Assembly (NCBI GenBank): GCA_032716605.1
Contig: CM064545.1
Span: 7,586,244 to 7,650,243, forward strand
Direction of reading: 5' to 3'
Source: Paralithodes platypus
Lineage: Eukaryota > Arthropoda > Malacostraca > Decapoda > Lithodidae
DNA: 64,000 nucleotides
Shown: positions 21,913-33,128 of the stretch, piece after piece
Layout: each line of letters starts with the position of its first letter
Numbering within the stretch: position 1 is the first letter of the stretch
Translations under genes and position numbers: made by a program
Notes under the pieces: model-generated
What the model was told of the DNA's origin: nothing
Databases searched by the model: none
The model's input: only the letters and a program-made list of their open reading frames with translations

Positions 21913-22968
21913 TAAAACACCCTGATTTTTATTGCTTACCACACATTGGCATTTTGAAATATCAAATTCTGAGATACAGCATCTTAATAAACAGATGGGA
22001 ATTTTATTTACAAAAAAAAAAATTGTTTTGATTATACGATTCATTCTAATACAGCAGTAAAAAAAAAATAGTAATTTTTGTACATAGTGTCTAAATGATG
22101 TGCTCTATATGAGCACCATTTCTGTTCAGGCATGCATTTACTCTCACTGCAACGTTCTCTATTACCCGCTCACACATTTACTCTCACTGCAAAGTTCTCT
22201 ATTACCCATTCACACATTTCTTGGGGGATTGCCCTTACAAAATCAGTAATTGCTTCCTTTAACTCCTGTAAACTGTTTGGGTGAACCTTGAACACATTGT
22301 CCTTGGCATTTCCCCAGAGGAAAAAATCCAGCAGAGTGAGATCTGGAGAATGAGGTGCCCATGGATTCTCAGTTCTTCTAGAGATTACACGATCATCAAA
22401 CATGTCTCTAAGCATTGCTAGTGTTTGATTAGCTGTATGGGGTGTAGCCCCATCTTGAATAAACCACTGGGTTTGGAATGGAACACCTTGGCGATGTTCC
22501 AGAGAGGAACAAAATCTGCGAACAATCACTGGTTATCGCTTCTGCGTAATGACTTGTTTGGGCTCTGTGTCACTGATTGACGAACGGTATCCACATTTTC
22601 AACTATCCTTACTGTTTTTGGTCTTCCCGATCTTTTCTTGTTCAGATTATGAACAGTCCCTTCTGTCCGAAATGTCCTAACCACTTCTCTCAAAGTTTTA
22701 GGGTCAGGCGAAGTCTTGACATTGAAATGCCTCTGGTAGGCACGCTTCACTCCGACCCACGATGTCGTCTCTACTGTAGGTAGAATACTACGATTTAAGT
22801 TTTTTGTTCAATAGTCAGTGTCATAATTGTCAGATGGCTACCAAATCTTCAGTGCAGAAATTCCCATCTTTGCTTAACATATGCTGAAAAGAAAAATACA
22901 ATCGGATGACAATTATAGCCAGGGCAACAATTTGTTATCAGGGTGGTTTTTTTTTTAGACACCCTGTA
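21913..22968 (-). mobile_element. mariner-type transposon, internally deleted, inserted in LINE C
   Basis: The minus strand encodes an N-terminal helix-turn-helix part (KRAYQRHFNVKTSPD, KKRSGRPKTV; 22526-22750) and a catalytic part (WFIQDGATPHTANQTL, then PWAPHSPDLTLLDFFLWG; 22170-22529). The region holding the first catalytic aspartate is deleted at about 22528. The right end has ATCAGGGTGG and ACACCCTGTA, an inverted pair around a T run. The left end keeps only the inner part (ACACCCTGAT), so it is truncated. A short direct duplication (CTCACTGCAA.GTTCTCTATTACCC) lies at 22141-22206. Confidence 0.88.
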
Positions 22969-23110
22969 TATATCAATGGATTAAAAGCTGTCTTACAAAC
23001 AGAGGGCAAAGAGATGTTATAAATGGTATAGAATCAAATTGGGTGCCTGTTACCAGCGGTGTGCCTCAAGGATCTATGCTTGGTCCGGATATATTTATCA
23101 TATTCATCAT

Positions 23111-23405
23111 CCGGGTGGATGGGACTCGAGCCTTGGTCGGCAACCTGTCTAGGGGATTAACCTTATACAAATCCGTACTGTTAGTGGATGGACTAGGCTC
23201 ACACCACTGTAAAAAAATAGTGCTAAACATATACTTAGAAGGCCTCGGAGTCTGACGGACCCTAAATTGAGTGGTCAATCCTGTAAGTCCTTCGGTAAAC
23301 TGGCATGGGTTGTCCCTCTTACAGGGGATAGGTCCGCTTGGGGGCATTTTGTGTATGACCACCCTCTTTAAGGGGAGTAAAGCATCTGGCAATAGATAGA
23401 TAGGG
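23111..23405 (-). mobile_element. SINE-like insertion in LINE C
   Basis: About 295 bp interrupts the LINE C frame between GPDIFIIFI and the DIDVGLQ-type continuation. On the minus strand the end GGCTCGAGTCCCATCCACCC resembles a tRNA TPsiC arm / Pol III B box. The other end is GATA-repeat-like (AATAGATAGATAGGG), as in SINE tails. Exact target duplications were not found, so the class is inference. Confidence 0.5.
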
Positions 23406-24241
23406 ATAAATTATATTGATGTAGGTCTGCAGAACTTTATCTCCAAATTTGATGACGATACACAAATAGGGAACATAGTCTTGAGTGAAGAAGACAGAAA
23501 TAGTCTACAGTCCGACTTAAGCAAAATAGTGGATTGGGCAGAAAAGTGGCAAATACCCTTTACTGTTGCCAAATGTCAAATTTTGCACGTATGTTCAAAA
23601 CAAAACTAAATATGATTATCAAATGAAAGGCCAACCAATAATAGCAGACTATGGTTAAAGATCCCAGGGTTACAATATCAGAAAATCTAAAATGTTCAGA
23701 GCAATGTGCGGCTGCAGCAAATGAAGCTAACAACACCTTGGGATTTATCAAAATAAATTTAACCTATAAAAACGAAAACGGTATTTTGCCGATATTCAAA
23801 AGCATTGTTAGACCTCATCTTGAATATGGCGTTCAGTTCTGGACCCCATATTTCAAGAAAGACATTAAAAAATTCGAATCTATGCCGCGTAAAACAACTA
23901 AACTAATTCCCTCTCTGAAAAACAAGCCATATTATGAAAGATTAAAGAAATTATATTTGTTCTCGCTCAAGAAAAGGAGGTTGCGAGGTAAACTTATCGA
24001 GTGTTTTAAGATACTTAAAGGATTTGACAGAGTAGATATCGATGAATTGTTCAAGATTAATACCAATGCTGCAACCGGAAGTAATGGAATGAAATTAATT
24101 ATACAAAAAGCATGCCTATATTTTCTTAACATAGCCTACAGTGTGGTTAAAGAGAGGAATAGTTAATCAAGGGAGGTGGTCGACAGTAATTCAATTGATA
24201 CGTTTAAGAAAAGACTGCACGATCATCTGATGAAGATTGGA

Positions 24242-24476
24242 TTAACCCTTTCACGCTTTTGACGCGATTTTAAGCCTATTAGGGATACTTTAAAGCCTTT
24301 GTTACCATCAGGGGTATTTAGAAACCTTTAGTTTAGTTACTTCAACCTCTGCAGTTGTCTTTGAGTTAGCTGTGGGCAGAAAACTAATTTTGGAGAGGTA
24401 ATTATAAGAGTGAGAGAACTCTATTTCTTATTGCTAATCTGGCAACCTCTGCGTCATAAAAGCATGAAAGAGTTAA
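24242..24476. mobile_element. MITE B: TTAA-flanked, 227 bp
   Basis: TTAA lies at 24242-24245 and 24473-24476. The inverted ends are CCCTTTCACGCTTTTGACGC and, inward from the right, CTCTTTCATGCTTTTATGAC followed by GC. It sits in the last codons or 3' end of LINE C. No coding capacity. Confidence 0.88.
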
Positions 24477-25436
24477 TATGAATTAATGAGTAGGTAGGCC
24501 TATGTGTAATTTCCCTTTCAAAACTAATTTATTTCTATACTCTATAAAAGCTTTCCTTGTGCGCATTTCCTGAGCCATAGGGTTACACTTCATCCTATTT
24601 TCCGGTACGGCTTTTTAGCCGGAGGATGGGGAGAGAGCCTTCTACTTTGCATGTCCTATTCTTCTACTATAAACTGTCCCTGTCTAGTAGTATTAAGGCC
24701 GGACCACCTAGTACGGACCGCAAGGTCTGTGTGGTCTGAGTATCTGTGTAACTCTGTTAACTCTCTCAAGCATGTATTATATCCATCGTAAATTGACACA
24801 ACCACTCGCCCACACAACACACTTTGTCTCTCTCACACAAGTACTGTAGTATTTTTATGAACCTTTCTACACGTAACAACATTACACACATACACAATCA
24901 CCAACCTGACACAACATTATATTTTGCTAATCGTTAATTCAACATAGTGATTCTGACAAGTTATTTTGCCTTTACAGTACATTGAGCCGTTCCTGTGTTG
25001 GTTTGTTTGTGTTGCAAGATTTAAATTTTAATTAATAACACGTATAGAAGTCTCTGTCAATATTGTTCACACACACACACACACACCCTACATTTTCCGT
25101 GTGATATTGAACCAAAGGCCTTGTCACAAATCCTCCTGTATAATTAAAGTCAAGCCCAATATCCCAGATACAAATAATACATAGTGAGGGGAGTGTAAAT
25201 TTGAAGTGAATGAACAGTTAGTAAAATAGCTTGTGTTGCAGCATAAAAAAAATTATCTTTATATAATGCGAATTACTGATATTTGCGTATAGGGAGTATC
25301 ACAGGATCTTAATTGTGAGGGGATATCCGGAAACTAGCCAGAAAGAAAATAATTAAAGTGATGGGAATTATATAAAACTCTCAAAAGTTGTTCGATCAGT
25401 GTTGTTAACACCTAGACAGTACTATAGCCGTTATAT
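24477..25436. other. no gene; probable LINE C 3' region and AT-rich spacer
   Basis: It contains a small inverted repeat (CCGGTACGGCTTTTTAGCCGG at 24602-24622) and a CA run at 25068-25086. No coding signal. Confidence 0.55.
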
Positions 25437-25477
25437 ATTATCTATATCCATGTGTATCTCTCTTTCTCTCTATATAT

Positions 25478-25600
<123 letters not shown>

Positions 25601-25605
25601 GTTAG

Positions 25606-26443
25606 TAAAGCCAGGTAATAAATTTTCTTTAATGAATACAAGGTTAAAAGAAGTAGCAATATCAGCGTTCAATATTTTATTATTCAGCGTTTCAATAGTT
25701 CTGATTAATTTTCGTTGGGGTTCAGTCAGCCGAGATGGAGGATAGGAGGTAACGGCGGGGGCATTCACTGTCACCATTGAGGCATTGTCCGTTGTCTGGT
25801 GTCCAGAAGACTCCCTATTCTTGAAGCTCTCTATATTCAAGCCTTAAACCCCAGCATAAACAACCAGACACTTGACTTACAAATATTACCGTCAGCCAAA
25901 CGGCACTACCCCACCACGGTCCCCGCCCCTCGCCCTCCTTCATCACCCCCTGCTGCCACGTATCCAGTAACGCAAGCTACTACCCGCAGGACGTCTAGCA
26001 GCCAATCAGCGATGACCTCGCCCGCCTCCCACCATTCAACATTTCCTGCTTCCACGCATCCAGGTACGCAAGTTTCTACTCTCGGGATGTATAACAGCCA
26101 ATAACCGATGACTTCACCCACCCCTAGCCAACCACTCACCAGAAGCAGTGCGCGACTCGCACGCAGGCTACCCTCAACCAATGGGAGACAGTAGCCCCGC
26201 CCTCTTGTCGCCCCCCGATCTACACTTCTGTATATATACCCGTAATTTTGAACATGTTAATCATTCTCTTGAAGATGCTAGATGTCTAGCAAGACGTCAA
26301 ATCACCATGCATTTTGCTAACCTCCTCCACCTGCTGACTGAACCCCAACACAAATTAATCAGAACTATTGAAACGCTGAATAATAAAATATTGAACACTG
26401 ATATTGCTACTTCTTTTAACCTTGTATGCATTAAAGATTTTTT
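25606..26443 (+). mobile_element. Penelope-like retroelement end with inverted pLTR-like repeats
   Basis: Three parts are seen. (1) Inverted repeats of about 120 bp at 25612-25735 (minus) and 26325-26443 (plus), about 95% alike by eye, encoding [15 protein letters not shown] on their respective strands. (2) A C-terminal protein end on the plus strand at 25787-25905, with [19 protein letters not shown], the typical end of the Penelope GIY-YIG endonuclease. (3) A promoter-like block to 26240. Penelope elements are known for direct or inverted terminal repeats with internal promoters. Most of the RT is missing. The frame [15 protein letters not shown] may be the start of the element's ORF in the next unit. 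Confidence 0.75.
25950..26240 (+). promoter_or_regulatory. CCAAT/GC/TATA block of the Penelope-like element
   Basis: Two GCCAAT boxes spaced about 95 bp (AGCCAATCAGCGATGAC, AGCCAATAACCGATGAC), then CAACCAATGGG, CCCCGCCC and TATATATACCCG, and then an ATG-starting frame at 26309. It resembles the block at 5.9-6.35 kb. Confidence 0.55.
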
Positions 26444-26564
26444 GTTATATATATATATATATACTGTACTGTATATATAATATAGAAATATAAATAGTGC
26501 TGATAGGGTGAGCTTTGTTTAGAGTTTTGTACAGCTATAATGTTCTGATGTTTTAGCAGTCGTT

Positions 26565-26567
<3 letters not shown>

Positions 26568-26598
<31 letters not shown>

Positions 26599-26600
26599 GT
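26568..26600. repeat. (ATT)n microsatellite
   Basis: About ten ATT units, seen directly. Confidence 0.95.
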
Positions 26601-26649
26601 CGTTGTTGTTGTAGTGTGTGTACACTTTAAATAAAGATGGGGTTCTTAA

Positions 26650-26995
26650 GGGGGGATTTCCACCTGGAGGATTTTTTCCTGGACCTCTTTCTCCCTCATG
26701 TTTAGCCCCATTGCTTTTGAGATTTTAAGACGTTTGCCCCATTAGTTTGGCGATTTTAAGAACCCTCGCCCCATTTCTGTCAATTTTAAGACCATTCGTG
26801 CCATTTAGGTGTCGATTTTTTCCTGACGAGCGATAGCGAGCCTGTAATTTAAGGGGAATCGGCCTTCGGCCGGGACATTTTTCTACCGAAAAATATACAA
26901 ATTTATCTTGAAACGGGGTCTAGGGGGAGTAATTTTAAGTTTCATGGAAGTCTAGGGAATCAACTAAAAACCACCTCTTAATCGTCGCTCACATT
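26650..26995 (-). mobile_element. MITE M, diverged copy 1
   Basis: Shares with 60057-60316 (reverse complement) the segments GGTGTCGATTT, TTCCTGRCGAGCGATAGCGAG and CGAAAAATATACAAATTTA. It also has three to four tandem units of about 36 bp built on TTTTAAGAC.TT.GCCCCATT at 26695-26815. Boundaries are approximate. Confidence 0.65.
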
Positions 26996-28583
26996 AACAA
27001 TATCCGATTACTCCATTGTCAGGAATCAAATAAATAAAAATCGTCTGTTAGAATATCACAAATATATACACACAAACACTATATTTTCACTCACTTGGGA
27101 AATACTACATAATTGTTCCATTGAAGTGGTAAATTAATTACCAGCTGGTGCTGTAGAACCCAGAGTGTAGCTTTGTCAAGAACATTTCATGGACAAAATT
27201 TCTTGGAGCATTCTGCACTGTTCTCTGCAACTAAACTTTTTGTTTTGTATTTTACCTGCCGGAAACATTAATCCAGTATTAGCCGATTTCTTGAGACTTG
27301 AAGGAAATGTGAAAATAATATACTCTCCTTATATCATAATATGCTAAGCTTTCATTATCAACAAAACATTTGGCTACACAATATACGTAGAAGCTGAATG
27401 ATAATGGCACTTTCTGTTAGAAGACTGTAGATCGTTCATATATTATTACAGGTCACATATAGTATAACCTTTAAACTTTAATCCAGAAGCTACTAGACCA
27501 AATTTCAGTTGACCAAAAAATACATTCAAATTATTACGCAAAGCCAATATTATACACTTATCATACGTAGGCCTATCATATGTGTTCCAAGCTATGTGTT
27601 CAATATTGCATACATGAATTTGCTGTGTATATATTATGATAATTTAGGCCTCTTATCCTCCAGGGATCCCTCTAACACCTTCATTCATCGATAGAATGGG
27701 TTAACATATTTGCTAAAGCTTTTCTTGGCCTTGTACTTATTGTGGATTTTTGAAAGGTGCTGTATACCCAATGATGTAAAATTCACCTAAACACTCCATA
27801 ACATATTGACAGTAACGGAAGTGGTACATTTCGTTTATGAGTAAAAATAACCTTGTATAATTATTTAAGTACAATTTTACGCTTGTTAAACCTATTGTTA
27901 AACCTGGATGTGTGTGAGTTTGTGTTTTTTATCTGTGTTTATTTTTTGTTTTATGTTGTTTTTGTGTTTTCCCTGTTCTTGCTCTGTCTTGAGTCGGCTA
28001 CCCCCAAAATGGGGATTGGGCCTGAGCATATAGATAGAAACCTATTTTGATGGTGATTATATACAATGTTCTGTAATCAATGCCGAAATAGAGAAACTAA
28101 AGTCGGTATAGCTCTTGTAATTTATACCAATTTTGCTTCTGTCTTTCTGTTTTATTATGAACAATTGTGGGTACCTAAATTTAAAGTTTAGCGACGAGTA
28201 AATGCTTGACCATTGACAACTGGTAAAGGTCGAACACAACGGACACACACGGCTTAACTTTATAGAATATTCTAGCCACTACGAACATTTTAGTATTTAG
28301 TTATGTTTTCATAGAGTATCCCTTGGAAGCCTCTGAATACAATAGTAGCCTATATAGGTGGCTGAAGAACAAAAACTAGTTATCTTTATCGAATAACGAG
28401 ATGCAGATCACCATGGTTGGGCATACAACGCTTCTCCTTCAAGAAGGGTAGAGAATCAAACGAATTGCCTGGGAATATATATACCGGTATATATATATTT
28501 CTCAATGTGATTGAGGGAGGCAAAAGGCAGAACTGCCTATAGCGAGTGCCTCCCCCATTATTGAAAGAGTGACAGGGCCAAAA
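26996..28583. other. no gene recognised
   Basis: AT-rich, short frames only. A T/G-rich stretch lies at 27900-27985, a small palindrome TATATATACCGGTATATATATA at 28475-28497, and a GGAGGCA...TGCCTCC inverted pair at 28515-28553 just downstream of LINE D. None suggests a host gene. Confidence 0.55.
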
Positions 28584-29775
28584 TCAAGGGACGTTCGAGC
28601 CAAAATGCCTGGACACACAGAGTTTGAAGCAATTTAAGTTATAGGAAGAGGGAAAGACTGATTCTGGGAGAGAGTTCCAGAGCTCAGCTGTTGAGTAGAA
28701 GAAAGTTTGAGAGTAACATTTCACTCTCGGGTTGGAGAGTTGCACAGAGTAGGGGTGGGATTGAGTTGCAAAACGGGTACCACGTGCCCTACGTAAAGGA
28801 GGTGGTATACACTGGGAAAACTCTGAGGAACACTGATTATTATAGTAGCGATAGAATAGCGAGAGAGATGCAACATTGAGGCGGAGAGAGAGAGATTGCA
28901 GAGAGTTGGTGAGTGGACGGGAGTTAATGATACGAAAGGCCTTCCTTTCAACTTTGTCTAGGAGAGCGGTGTGAGAGGAACCTCTCCACGCATGTGAACA
29001 ATACTCAATACAAGGACGCACTATGCCCCTGTACAGAGCAAGAAGCTGTGCAGGGGAAAAGAACCCCCTAAGGCGGTTGAGCACACCCAGCTTCTGGGAG
29101 GCTGCCTTAGCAAGACTGGTAATATGGACCTTCCAACTGAGAACGGAAGAAAAAGAGACCAAGAATATTGAGATAAGATGAAGGATTGATTTTTGTATTG
29201 TTGAAGAATAAGGGATAGTCCGCTGGGAGTTCCTTACGGGTAGATAGATGGAGAAATTGGGTTTTGGAAGCATTAAAGGTAACAAGGTTTTCTCTGCCCC
29301 AATTGGAGATAGTATTTAGATCAGAGTTTAAGAGTTCTATGGCTTCATTACGTTTGTCGTTGAGGGATTGCTGGCTGGGGCGTTCTGAAAAACTAATGGA
29401 GTAGTGTAAGGTTGAGTCATCTGCGTATGAATGGATGGCAATTGAGGTACAGTTGAGGAGATCATTTATAAAAATTAGAAAGAGAATAGGAGATAGGACA
29501 GAGCCCTGAGGACCACCGGAGTTTATAGGGTGAGGAAGTGAACAATGGCCGTCCACAATCGCGGCTATGGAACGGCCGGAAAGGAAATTAGAGACAAAGG
29601 CACAGATGGAGGGATAGAAACCGAAGGAGGGTAGTTTAGAAATTAAAGATTTGTGCCAGACTCTATCGAAGGCTTTCGATATGTATAGTGCAATAGAAAA
29701 AGTCTCCCGAATTCCCGAAAGGAGGATGACCCAGAGTTAGTAAGATATGAAAGAAGATCACCAGTAGAGCAACCC
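28584..29775 (-). pseudogene. LINE D reverse transcriptase, palm to C-terminus
   Basis: From 29775: KGCSTGDLLSYLTNS, a degraded AFD box (PSIESGTN in the shifted frame), GPQGSVLSPILFLIFINDL, SYADDSTLH (catalytic YADD), NASKTQFLHLS, then WKVHITSLAKAASQKLGVL, GIVRPCIEYCSHAW, DKVERKAFRIIN and a C-terminus ending ELWNSLPESVFPSSYNLNCF. Frame changes lie near 29700, 29560 and 29130-29280. The protein terminates normally at 28584. Confidence 0.9.
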
Positions 29776-30384
29776 TTAACCTCTCCGCTGCGTAGGTGGG
29801 GTATTGGCCACCCCTCCCTGTGCGGAGGTATTTAGACTGTTTCCTAAACTCAAATCGTCATCGTACCATAAATATCATTAATACTTATCCATATGCGCCT
29901 ATTTTACGTTGATAATAAAGGTATTAACCTGTTACAGCAATAAAACAAGTGGAAACAGCGTTTGGATGGTCAAAATCGGCGATAGAGGCCGGTAGTTACA
30001 TAAGTTATGGCTGAGGCAGCCTGCCAGCCAGCCAGCCGGCCAGACGGCTGGAGAGACACTGTTGCATGGTAGTCTCTCTCTCGCTCTTTCCCGCGCTTGG
30101 TAACACAGATGACCACGCCCTGCTAGCAACTCGCTAATGTTAGCACGCATATATACCAAAGAATAAGGGAATAACAGGGAGAAAAGGTGATAATTGAAGG
30201 GGGGGGGGGGTGGAAGGAGGGGATGTGGAGGAGTGTTATTTGGCATGGCCAAGGGGCAATAAAAAACTTAAAAAAAATGATACTGGGCTGATTTAAATGT
30301 TTTTTTTTAGGCCTTGGATTATATAAGGAGTTCCGCAGCCCACCGGTAGGCCTTATATAAGGAGATCCTCACTTGCCGGGTTAA
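29776..30384. mobile_element. MITE D: TTAA-flanked, 601 bp
   Basis: TTAA lies at 29776-29779 and 30381-30384, proven by LINE D frame restoration. The left end is CCTCTCCGCTGCGTAGG. The right end is CACTTGCCGGG preceded by two palindromic units (TTATATAAGGAG near 30319 and 30353). The middle (about 29870-30240) is shared with MITE E (same direction) and MITE H (reverse): CATATGCGCCTATT, AACAATAAAAC.AGTG, GGTCAAAATCG. A G run at 30200-30210. No coding capacity. Confidence 0.93.
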
Positions 30385-30431
30385 GGAAGCCATACTGGCT
30401 ATCTGAGAGCAGATTATGAGAAGAGAAATGC
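30385..30431 (-). pseudogene. LINE D coding island between two MITEs
   Basis: 47 bp on the minus strand encoding HFSSHNLLSDSQYGF, the block just before the KG.ST motif of the RT. It is flanked on both sides by TTAA of MITE J and MITE D. Confidence 0.9.
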
Positions 30432-30860
30432 TTAACACTTAAAGAGCGGGGCCCGACTTAAGTCCGTATCTAAAAAGCAGCAAGTTAGGAGCATTATTAA
30501 GGCTTTTAAAGGGTTAAAATCGAGTGCAAATGGCCGTCAGCGCAGCAGACCACACGGCCGACACCCAGGGCTTACCGCCACCCACTGACTCACGCTCCCT
30601 CTGTTCTCGAGAGGCCGGCAGTGTAGCCAGCAGTGAGCGTTGCTGGAAAAACATGCCGCTATACGCTAAACTCCCATGTTGGTGGTACCACTGCATCAAA
30701 ACGACGAGTGCTACGTAGCTCGTTCTGGTCTCATTTTGAAGCTTGTAACGCCTATTTTTTTGCTGAATACATTTTTTTTCATGCAGATACTTGATTGACC
30801 ATTCAGGAGGGCCTGAATATGCCCAAAATAGCCCAAAACCCCCCGCTAGATGAGGGTTAA
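30432..30860. mobile_element. MITE J: TTAA-flanked, 421 bp
   Basis: TTAA lies at 30432-30435 and 30857-30860. Excision joins the LINE D reading KFL|KHF. The left end CACTTAAAGAGCGG followed by CGACTTAAGTCCG is shared with MITE L at 59056. The right end is CCCTCATCTAGCGG inward. The open frame 30524-30718 inside lacks any motif and is not supported. Confidence 0.92.
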
Positions 30861-31602
30861 GAAATTTTGAAGCAAGAATAGTTTCAAAAACTTTAAAAAG
30901 ACAAGAAATGAGAGCAATTGGACGATAGTTGGAGGGTTGAGAGCGGTCACCCTTCTTTGGGACAGGTTGAATGTGAGCAAATTTCCAGCATGAAGGGAAG
31001 AAGTTAGAGTATAGACAGAGACGAAAGAGTTTGCCTAGGCAGGGAGTCAGCACGGAAGCACAGTTTTTGAGAACAACAGGAGGAACACCGTCCGGACCGT
31101 ATGCCTTATTAGTATTAGGCCCAGAGAGGGTAGAAAGTACATCTTTAGAAGAGATTAGGATATTAGGCATAAGTAAGAGAGAGGAGGGTGGAGAGGGAGG
31201 AATAGCACCGGAATCATCCAAGGTGGAGTTTCTAGCAAAAGTTTGAGCGAAGAGTTTAGCTTTGTCAGAGGAAGAAGTGATGGTTGTGCCATCAGAGTGG
31301 AAAAGGGGAGGGAAAGACGAGGAAGAGAAATTGTTGTAGAGGTTTTTGGCTAGATGCCAGAAAGCTTGGGAAGAGCTAGAGTTGGATAGTTCAGTGCATT
31401 TATTATTGATGAAAGAGAAGCTGAAGAACAGATTTGGCTTGATTCTGGGCAGAAACATAGGAAGAATGAGAGTCTTGAGTTTTAAGTCATCGGTACCGTT
31501 TGAATGCTTCCTCCTTATTGCGGACAGCAGTAGAACAGGCGTGAGTAACCAAGATTTTTTAGCATTAGTTTGAGAGAAAGAGAATGGAATGTATGCTTCC
31601 AT
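30861..31602 (-). pseudogene. LINE D linker and RT fingers
   Basis: The minus strand has FSFSQTNAKKSWLLTPVLLL, RRKHSNGTDDLK, SQAFWHLAKNLYNNF, NKAYGPDGVPPVVLKNC, SNFFPSCWKFAHIQPVPKKG and PSNYRPIALISCLFKVFETIL. Typical of Jockey-type LINEs. It is continuous to the MITE J junction. Two stops lie upstream, between the endonuclease and this part (about 31620 and 31675). Confidence 0.9.
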
Positions 31603-31613
31603 ACCCGATAGGA

Positions 31614-32510
31614 TTACCTAGGTAATGCGTTCAGCACTCTCCGAGGGTCCCCGGCCACGGAAGCAGAAATTATTCTATGGGAAATCAAAGAAGTACTGCC
31701 GGAGAGCCTCCCAGTCAGCAGCGCCGAAGTGCCACAAGCGCCGCCGGCTAGGAGGATCGGGGGGCCGTACTGGAGAGATAGGACAGGTGAAGAGATAAGT
31801 TTATGGCCGGAGGAGCCCAAAGGAGAGAAAAGATTGACAGTATAAGAAGGGTTAGAAGTTAGAAACAAGTTAAGAATGTTGGGCCGATCTCCGATGCGAT
31901 CCGGGATACGGGTGGGTTGCTGAACTAACTGCTCTAGGTCATTTAGGATAGAAAAGACGTAGGTTTGTTCACCAGCTGGGTCAGTAGTGTGAATGGAGAG
32001 CCATTGGCGGTGGTGAACATTGAAATCTCCTAAGATGGAGATTTCTGAGAAAGGAGAAATGGATAGAATGTGTTCCACTGTAGAGTTTAAATAGTCAAAG
32101 AATTTGATAAAGTTGGTAGAGTTAGAGGAAAGATAGACAGCACAGAAATATTTAGTAAGAGAATGGCAGGAAAGTTTGAGCCACATAGCTGAGAATTCAG
32201 AGGAGTCGAAATCGGGAACACGAGAGCAAGTGAGTTTGTTGTGCAGGTATGCACAATATCCGCACGTGGCTTTGAAACTAGGATAGAGAAAGTAGGAGGA
32301 TACAGAGAAGGGGCTGCTGGATGTTGCTACAAACACCTGAGTTTCGGTGAGGAAGAGAAGATCAGGTTTGTAGGAGGAGAGATGGTGTTCAACAGAGTGA
32401 AAGTTAGAGGAAAGTCCGCGAATGTTGCAGAAATCAATAGAAAGGGTAACAGGCCGAGGTCCAGGTAATTTTGTGGGGTCGTCAGGGAATGGTCGGTAAT
32501 ATATATTCAA
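31614..32510 (-). pseudogene. LINE D endonuclease
   Basis: The minus strand encodes [87 protein letters not shown] and [13 protein letters not shown] (degenerate SDH), an APE-type endonuclease of normal length. A one-base slip near 31770 moves the end ([15 protein letters not shown]) to another frame. The start codon is uncertain; the frame opens at a TTG. Confidence 0.88.
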
Positions 32511-32910
32511 AATTACATTGTAATTCTTGTTGTGTTGCTTGTAGTCATACAGCTTACATCATATATAAGTATGTTTTATATTGTATATGTATCCTAATAT
32601 TTTCCTCTTGTTTTTATATATCTAATTTATTTTAAATAATTTAAAAGTGTTTTTACCAACATTAAAGCACTCTTAAAGACGTTCCCTCTTTAATCTATTG
32701 CCCCTCATTTTGCGAAATTTCCCTTAACTTTGGTAACACTGCAGACAACCCAAGCGTACAGATAACAAGGAGTATCTAATAAGGAAAAACGACTGAGGTG
32801 TTTTGGTTGTATGCCCTACAACAGTCCTGCCACCAAATCCCTAGGACGCGCAGCAAAATAACTTGTGTGACGTCACGCTTTCAGCTCTATCCTTCTGTAC
32901 TCTATGGCCA
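32490..32910. repeat. direct repeat R, copy 1 (probable LINE D 5' UTR)
   Basis: Shared with 34370-34760 in the same direction: ATTCTTGTTGTGTTGCTT, CATCATATATAAGTA, GGTAACACTGCAGACAA, CAAGGAGTATCTAATAAGGA, CCAAATCCCTAGGA and GTGTGACGTC. About 75-80% alike by eye. It abuts the LINE D endonuclease start, so it is probably the LINE 5' UTR. Confidence 0.75.
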
Positions 32911-33128
32911 AATCATCGTAACATTGTCGTCATTATGAGGAGGTTCACAGACAAGTCTCCTCCACCGCCGCCATTTTTGTTGTGAGACTCAGAAGTTGCC
33001 AACTCTAAGCAGGCTGGGATCTCTCCCCAACAAAATATCCCTAGATGTCATAAATATACCGTAACCTACGTGTTTCGTCAACATGTCCAGTTTACATACA
33101 CCTATAATATGTAATGTCTACATAAATA
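32911..33128. other. spacer, nothing recognised
   Basis: AT-rich sequence between repeat R copy 1 and MITE E; no coding signal. Confidence 0.5.

Larger units (their letters stand above)
21443..24241 (+). pseudogene. CR1-like LINE C, reverse transcriptase, in three pieces
   Basis: Piece 1 (21443-21912): TTPGPDNFHNRI, SVPNDWKTANITPIHKK, NYRPISLT and RQHGFRTRKSC. Piece 2 (22970-23110): WIKSCLTNRGQRDVINGI, VTSGVPQGSMLGPDIF. Piece 3 (23405-24241): FISKFDDDTQIG (degenerate catalytic box, F.DDD for FADD), WQIPFTVAKCQILH, IVRPHLEYGVQFW, RRLRGKLIECFKILKGFD, then SREVVDSNSIDTFKKRL. The order is that of CR1-clade RTs. A mariner relative lies between pieces 1 and 2, where about 40 residues including the first catalytic aspartate block are missing. 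A SINE-like insert lies between 2 and 3. Several stops. Dead. Confidence 0.88.
28584..32510 (-). mobile_element. LINE D (APE-type LINE) with two TTAA MITEs inside
   Basis: Endonuclease (31614-32510), linker and RT fingers (30861-31602), a 47-bp coding island (30385-30431), and RT palm to C-terminus (28584-29775) lie in order on the minus strand. Insertions D (29780-30380) and J (30436-30856) split the RT. Excision with one TTAA each gives an uninterrupted reading KFLKHFSSHNLLSDSQYGFL and then KGCSTGDLLSYLTNS. Upstream (32511-32910) is a probable 5' UTR repeated at 34.37 kb. Confidence 0.9.

Noticed and set aside
28475..28497. TATATATACCGGTATATATATA as a regulatory site
   Set aside because: A TA-rich palindrome with no gene beside it; the same CCGG-in-TA pattern recurs by chance near 56805.
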